Below are positions 60,435 to 64,000 of a stretch of DNA of 64,000 nucleotides, piece by piece (position 1 is the first letter of the stretch; each line of letters starts with the position of its first letter). Location of the stretch: the NCBI RefSeq assembly GCF_030463535.1, contig NC_132896.1:30407023-30471022 (forward strand), given 5' to 3'. Under the pieces are notes generated by a model that did not search any database, was not told the origin of the DNA, and saw nothing but the letters and a program-made list of their open reading frames with translations. A program made the position numbers and the translations under genes. This DNA comes from Salminus brasiliensis (taxonomy: Eukaryota > Chordata > Actinopteri > Characiformes > Bryconidae).

Positions 60435-63400
60435 ATGTTCATGATCATTCGAGAGGGATCAGCAGCAGGGGGAGGCAGTGCTGCCGGAATGAGTGCTCCG
60501 CCAGAGAGAACAGCAAAACAGGTGAGTGTGTGTGTGAGTGTGTGTGTGCGCGTGTGTGTGTGTGTATGTGAAGGCTTGCACATTGTTTCTACTTTGGGCT
60601 GCTTTAGGAGAAATGAACAGTTGTTTAACTACACAAATAATGGTGCTACATAGAAGAACCATTTTTGAGGGTGATGAACCTTTATTTACCTTTATTTTTC
60701 TTCACACATATGTCATAAAAATGGTTTTCTGTGGAATGAAAAATGGTTCTTCCGTGGCATCACTCAAAGAACCCTTTGGAGCACCTTCATTTTTAAGAGC
60801 ATTATCCTAAATTGCCCCAAATATCCTGCATGTCATGTTTTTATTGACCTGGTAAACTACTAGGGCCAAAAAGTGGGCCAACTTTAGGTCATTATTACAC
60901 TGTTTACATGCTTTTACAGTCATTACAGTGCAATTCATGGTGATTACAGTATAAAACCTACTACTAATCCTAATACTCCTACAATTCAAGGGGTTAATTA
61001 GGGGTTAATTCCTCTAAATGTTATTTGCATTGCATATTAAGTCACAAAAACGTGTATTTCTAATTTAGTTTATTTGTTTTTCTCTTATTGCATCATTAGA
61101 AAATGCCAAATGTTTAAAATCCAAATTGTCCATTCTTTTTCACACCCTGTTACATTCACTTAAATTCTTTACATAAAGTTATGATGCTGAAATAAAGTCA
61201 ATTAGTTTATTAAGTATTAATGCAAACCTCCACTCGTTTTTCAGTATCTTTGCTGCTAACATGAATTAATAAAGTCAAGTCAAGTCAGGTTATCAGTATA
61301 AGGTGTAGAGGGCTGAGCTTAAGCCAAGTGTGTTAGAGAGTGTGTGAGTGTGTGTGTGTGTGCGGACACATGAGCTCAGAAAAACAAACCAATTGCTCCA
61401 ATTGCTTTTTTCAATTGAGCGGAAAATGTGAAAATGGAATCCGATTAGATTTCCTCAAAATATGAAGTAGGTTCTGATGATTCAGGCTATTTAAAAAGAG
61501 ATGCCATGACTGGACAAGAAATGTGGGTCACTATTCAGTTATGGATGATGTAAGCTCTGAGTTTAATGGTGTGAGTGTGGAGTGGAGAAATGTGAGTAAG
61601 GTGGTGTTTTGACTAAAAATGCTCTGGAATCAGTTACTGCATAATCATTCAAGTTAGTCTGGCTATACGTTTTTCGGGGCACACATTTTAGCTTGGTTTG
61701 CTAACTGCAACGAGTTGCACTGAGGCTGGTTGACGTTTTAAAGCTTGGAGAGATCTATTCACAATTATTTCACACACTCAAAGTGTCTTGTTTAGCTAAA
61801 GAACCTAGATTTGGTTTTAGGCCTTGTTACCCATGAACTGAAAAACAAAACAAAACAAAACAAAACAAACAAAAAAAACTTAAATTGGCCATATTTTATT
61901 TTTTTAAAAACTCGTATCACTTACCAGCACTTAAGTGTGAGGAGTGTCTCTTTGTCTTTACAGCTTGTCTACCACAAGCTAGGGTCTATCTACCTTGCTA
62001 GCGTTAGCCCTTTAGTAAGCCACTTGACACAGTGGTGGCATCTGCCATCTTTTATGGAGTGGTCTGCTGGGGCAGTAGCATCTCGACAGCAGATAATAAG
62101 AGACTGAACAAACTCATAAAGAGGGCCGTCCGGCTCTGTCCTGGGGTGCTTTTTAGACCCAGTGCAGGTGATGGGAGACAGGAGGATGACAGCCAAGCTG
62201 GCATCCATGCTGGAGAACAGCTCCCACCCCGTGCATGAGACTCTGGCAGCACTGGGCAGCTCCTTTAGTGACAGGCTGCTTCACCCCAAGTGTGTGAAGG
62301 AGCGGTATCGCAGGTCCTTCCTTCCTGCTGCCGTCAGACTGCACAACCAGCACTGCTCCCAGCGGACCACATACACACACACACTTAACTACACACACAC
62401 ACATGTTCAGGGAACAGAGGTCCCTTAATGTAAAAATACTATGTGCAATACACCCCCCCCCCCAACGTGCAATTAAGAGTCATTTGCAATAACCTGTAAA
62501 TAATATTGTTATTGCCTTTTTAAATTATTATTTATATTGTGTATTTAGTGTAAAGTATTTATCTACTTGCTACCCTTTCTGCTGTGACACTGAGAATTTC
62601 CCCACTGCGGGACTAATGAAGGATTATCTTATCTTATCTTTAGTAGAAATATATGTTTTATTTATAATCCTTAAATAAAGTTGGACAGTTCAGGTAAGTT
62701 GCAAAGCGAACCACATGCAGCTCAAATGGCAAAATGAAAAAAGCTAATTTCTCTAGTAGATTGAGACAGGCAGATTTAGCAGTCTCCAGTTGCTCCAGGC
62801 CTGCTTCCCTGACCCATGATGTGACACATCTGATAATATTTGTTCACAGAATTCAAAAGGTCATGTTTCACAACAGATTTGTAGTGGAAAAGTATCGCCA
62901 ATAGACTATTACTCTCTGGAGCAGGTAAACATGAACCTATTGGCACTATGCCTAATGGAGGGGTACTGGAGGGGTATAAAAAGCCCCCCAGCATTGAGCT
63001 GGGGAGCCATGAAACTACTGTGTTCTCTGGAAACTAAGGTGCTCCATCCAGTACTTTTGGGATGAGCTAAGGAGTGGAGGATGAGATAATAAGGTGGTCA
63101 TCCATCACCCTGACCTCCCTAATGCTCTTGTTGCTGAATTCAATCAAATACTCACAGCAATGCTCCAAAATGTTGTAGACTCCAACAAAAGCAAGATGAA
63201 CTCTTTTTTAATACCTTTGATTTCAGAAGACACATTGAATGAGCAGGTGTCCAAATACTTTTGTCCATATGGTGTATTTTTATGAATCAGTGCTGCTTCA
63301 GAAGTGATCAGATGTTTGTGATAGCTAAAGTAACCCCTGCTTTCTGATGCCCACAGGTTCAAGCTGCCATCAAGAAGAAGGTGGAGAAACAGAGGAAGCA

Positions 63401-63593
63401 GCTTGAAATGGGAGTGGTAGAGGCCTTCAGCAGCAATGCTACGCCTAAACGGCGACAAAGGCAGAATGCACCACCTGAAAGACGGGGGGATGGGGAGGAG
63501 GAGGTGGAGGAGGACGGTGGCGCTGAGAGTGAGGAGCAGCGCGAGAAAGAAGACGTCGACCTAGTGCCTATAGTGGACTCAGTTTTTGGCCAA
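60435..63593 (+). CDS. Unrecognised gene, first two coding exons (continues off the right edge)
   Basis: Exon 1 60435-60521 (29 codons) ends CAAAACAG|GTGAGTG. Exon 2 63357-63593 (79 codons) starts after CCCACAG and ends TTTGGCCAA|GTAAGA. Both junctions are phase 0, giving the first 108 residues. The N-terminus has MFMIIREGSAAGGG and then a basic helical segment (QAAIKKKVEKQRKQLEMGVV), a basic patch TPKRRQRQ and an acidic stretch (GEEEVEEDGG, ending EQREKEDVDLVPIVDSVFGQ). The helix could be a coiled coil or membrane- or nucleic-acid-binding region. I do not recognise the family. The purine-rich tract before the ATG and the clean splice sites support a real gene. Intron 1 contains R2, LINE and R1 insertions. 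Confidence 0.65.
60528..60570. repeat. (GT)n tract at the exon 1 donor
   Basis: GT-rich run directly following the exon 1 splice donor of the right-hand gene. Confidence 0.85.
60640..60812. mobile_element. R2-family element (internally deleted)
   Basis: Contains TAGAAGAACCATTTTTGAGG and CGTGGCATCACTCAAAGAAC and ends ACCTTCATTTTTAAGAGCAT. It is in intron 1 of the right-hand gene. Confidence 0.7.
61985..62645 (+). pseudogene. LINE reverse transcriptase C-terminal remnant
   Basis: The frame pieces FYGVVCWGSSISTADNKRLN, KLIKRAVRLCPGV and RYRRSFLPAAVRLHNQHC are the conserved C-terminus of fish CR1/Rex-type ORF2. They are split by a frame change near 62160. The 3' end is GACTAATGAAGGATTATC followed by TTATC pentamers, the typical tail. 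The element is strongly 5'-truncated and differs from the TTGAC-tailed family at 10275. Confidence 0.85.
62885..63278. mobile_element. R1-family element next to exon 2 of the right-hand gene
   Basis: Begins AAGTATCGCCAATAGACTAT, runs through TCCAGTACTTTTGGGATGAG and ends CCAAATACTTTTGTCCATAT. Its end is 78 bases from the exon 2 acceptor at 63357. Confidence 0.82.
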
Positions 63594-63779
63594 GTAAGAT
63601 CACATAATGCAAATACCCACACAAACCTACAAGCTACTGCTTGATTCTAATAACATACAGTATGTGAGGTTGATGTGAGGACGGATTTACAGCTTTAAGG
63701 TGTAGGCAGGCGCTGGTTTTTGGGACATCACAACAACATATTTCAAAATGGGCTGTTTTTGCAGCATAGACTCCATATA

Positions 63780-64000
63780 CACTGATCAGCCATAACATTA
63801 AAACTACCTGCTTAATATTGAATACGTCCACCTCATGCCACCAATACAGCTCTGACCCTTTGAGGCATGGACTGCACAAGACCTCTGTAGGTGTCCTGAT
63901 GTATGGGGCACCAAGATGTTAGCAGCAGATCCTTTAAGCAAGTCCTGTAAGTTGTGAGGTTGGACCTCCATGAATTGCATCAATGAGCCATCATGGGTGT
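63780..64000 (+). mobile_element. Tc1-like transposon end (continues off the right edge)
   Basis: Preceded by TA, it begins CACTGATCAGCCATAACATT and continues GAGGCATGGACTGCACAAGA and CCAAGATGTTAGCAGCAGAT. This is the terminal region also seen as fragments at 52535 and 855. It lies in intron 2 of the right-hand gene. Confidence 0.75.

Overview
This is animal nuclear DNA from a ray-finned fish. The reasons are intron-split genes with GT/AG junctions, CpG-poor AT-rich spacers, long (CA)n and (AT)n tracts, and a dense load of fish-type repeats: Tc1 elements, short inverted-repeat elements, tRNA-derived SINEs and LINE 3' ends. The repeat set would suit an otophysan (characin or catfish-like) fish, but that is a weak inference.

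Left part (1-16 kb), all on the minus strand. The window opens inside clp1 (RNA 5'-OH kinase; five coding exons visible, 3' end off the edge). Next comes selenoh, a selenoprotein with an in-frame TGA and a foldable SECIS element in its 3' UTR, then mif (three exons, 115 aa). A 71-bp minisatellite with higher-order structure fills 14.37-15.85 kb.

Middle (17-25 kb). A plus-strand C2H2 zinc-finger gene (four exons, 490 aa) starts in a CpG-rich region with an NRF-1-type palindrome. Its introns carry a nested pair of inverted-repeat elements.

vwa7 region (26.9-46.7 kb, minus strand). A complete 16-exon vwa7-like gene (952 aa, VWA domain with DTTGSM, probable GPI-anchor tail) has every splice phase consistent. 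An Tc1 transposon with an uninterrupted 340-aa transposase lies in its intron 3, 17 bp from a splice donor. Downstream sit two tandem two-exon genes. Each has a signal-peptide exon followed by a copy of only the last exon of the vwa7-like gene. They would encode small secreted or GPI-anchored proteins of 183 and 185 aa. Their 3' ends and C-termini are almost identical while their ectodomains differ strongly. This cluster is the most unusual thing in the window.

Right part (46.7-64 kb). About 14 kb of repeat-rich spacer shows no convincing gene. It is followed by the first two coding exons of an unrecognised plus-strand gene that runs off the right edge. No bacterial, viral, CRISPR or rRNA features were seen. 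Exon limits were read by eye from splice sites, frame continuity and known protein families, not from transcripts.
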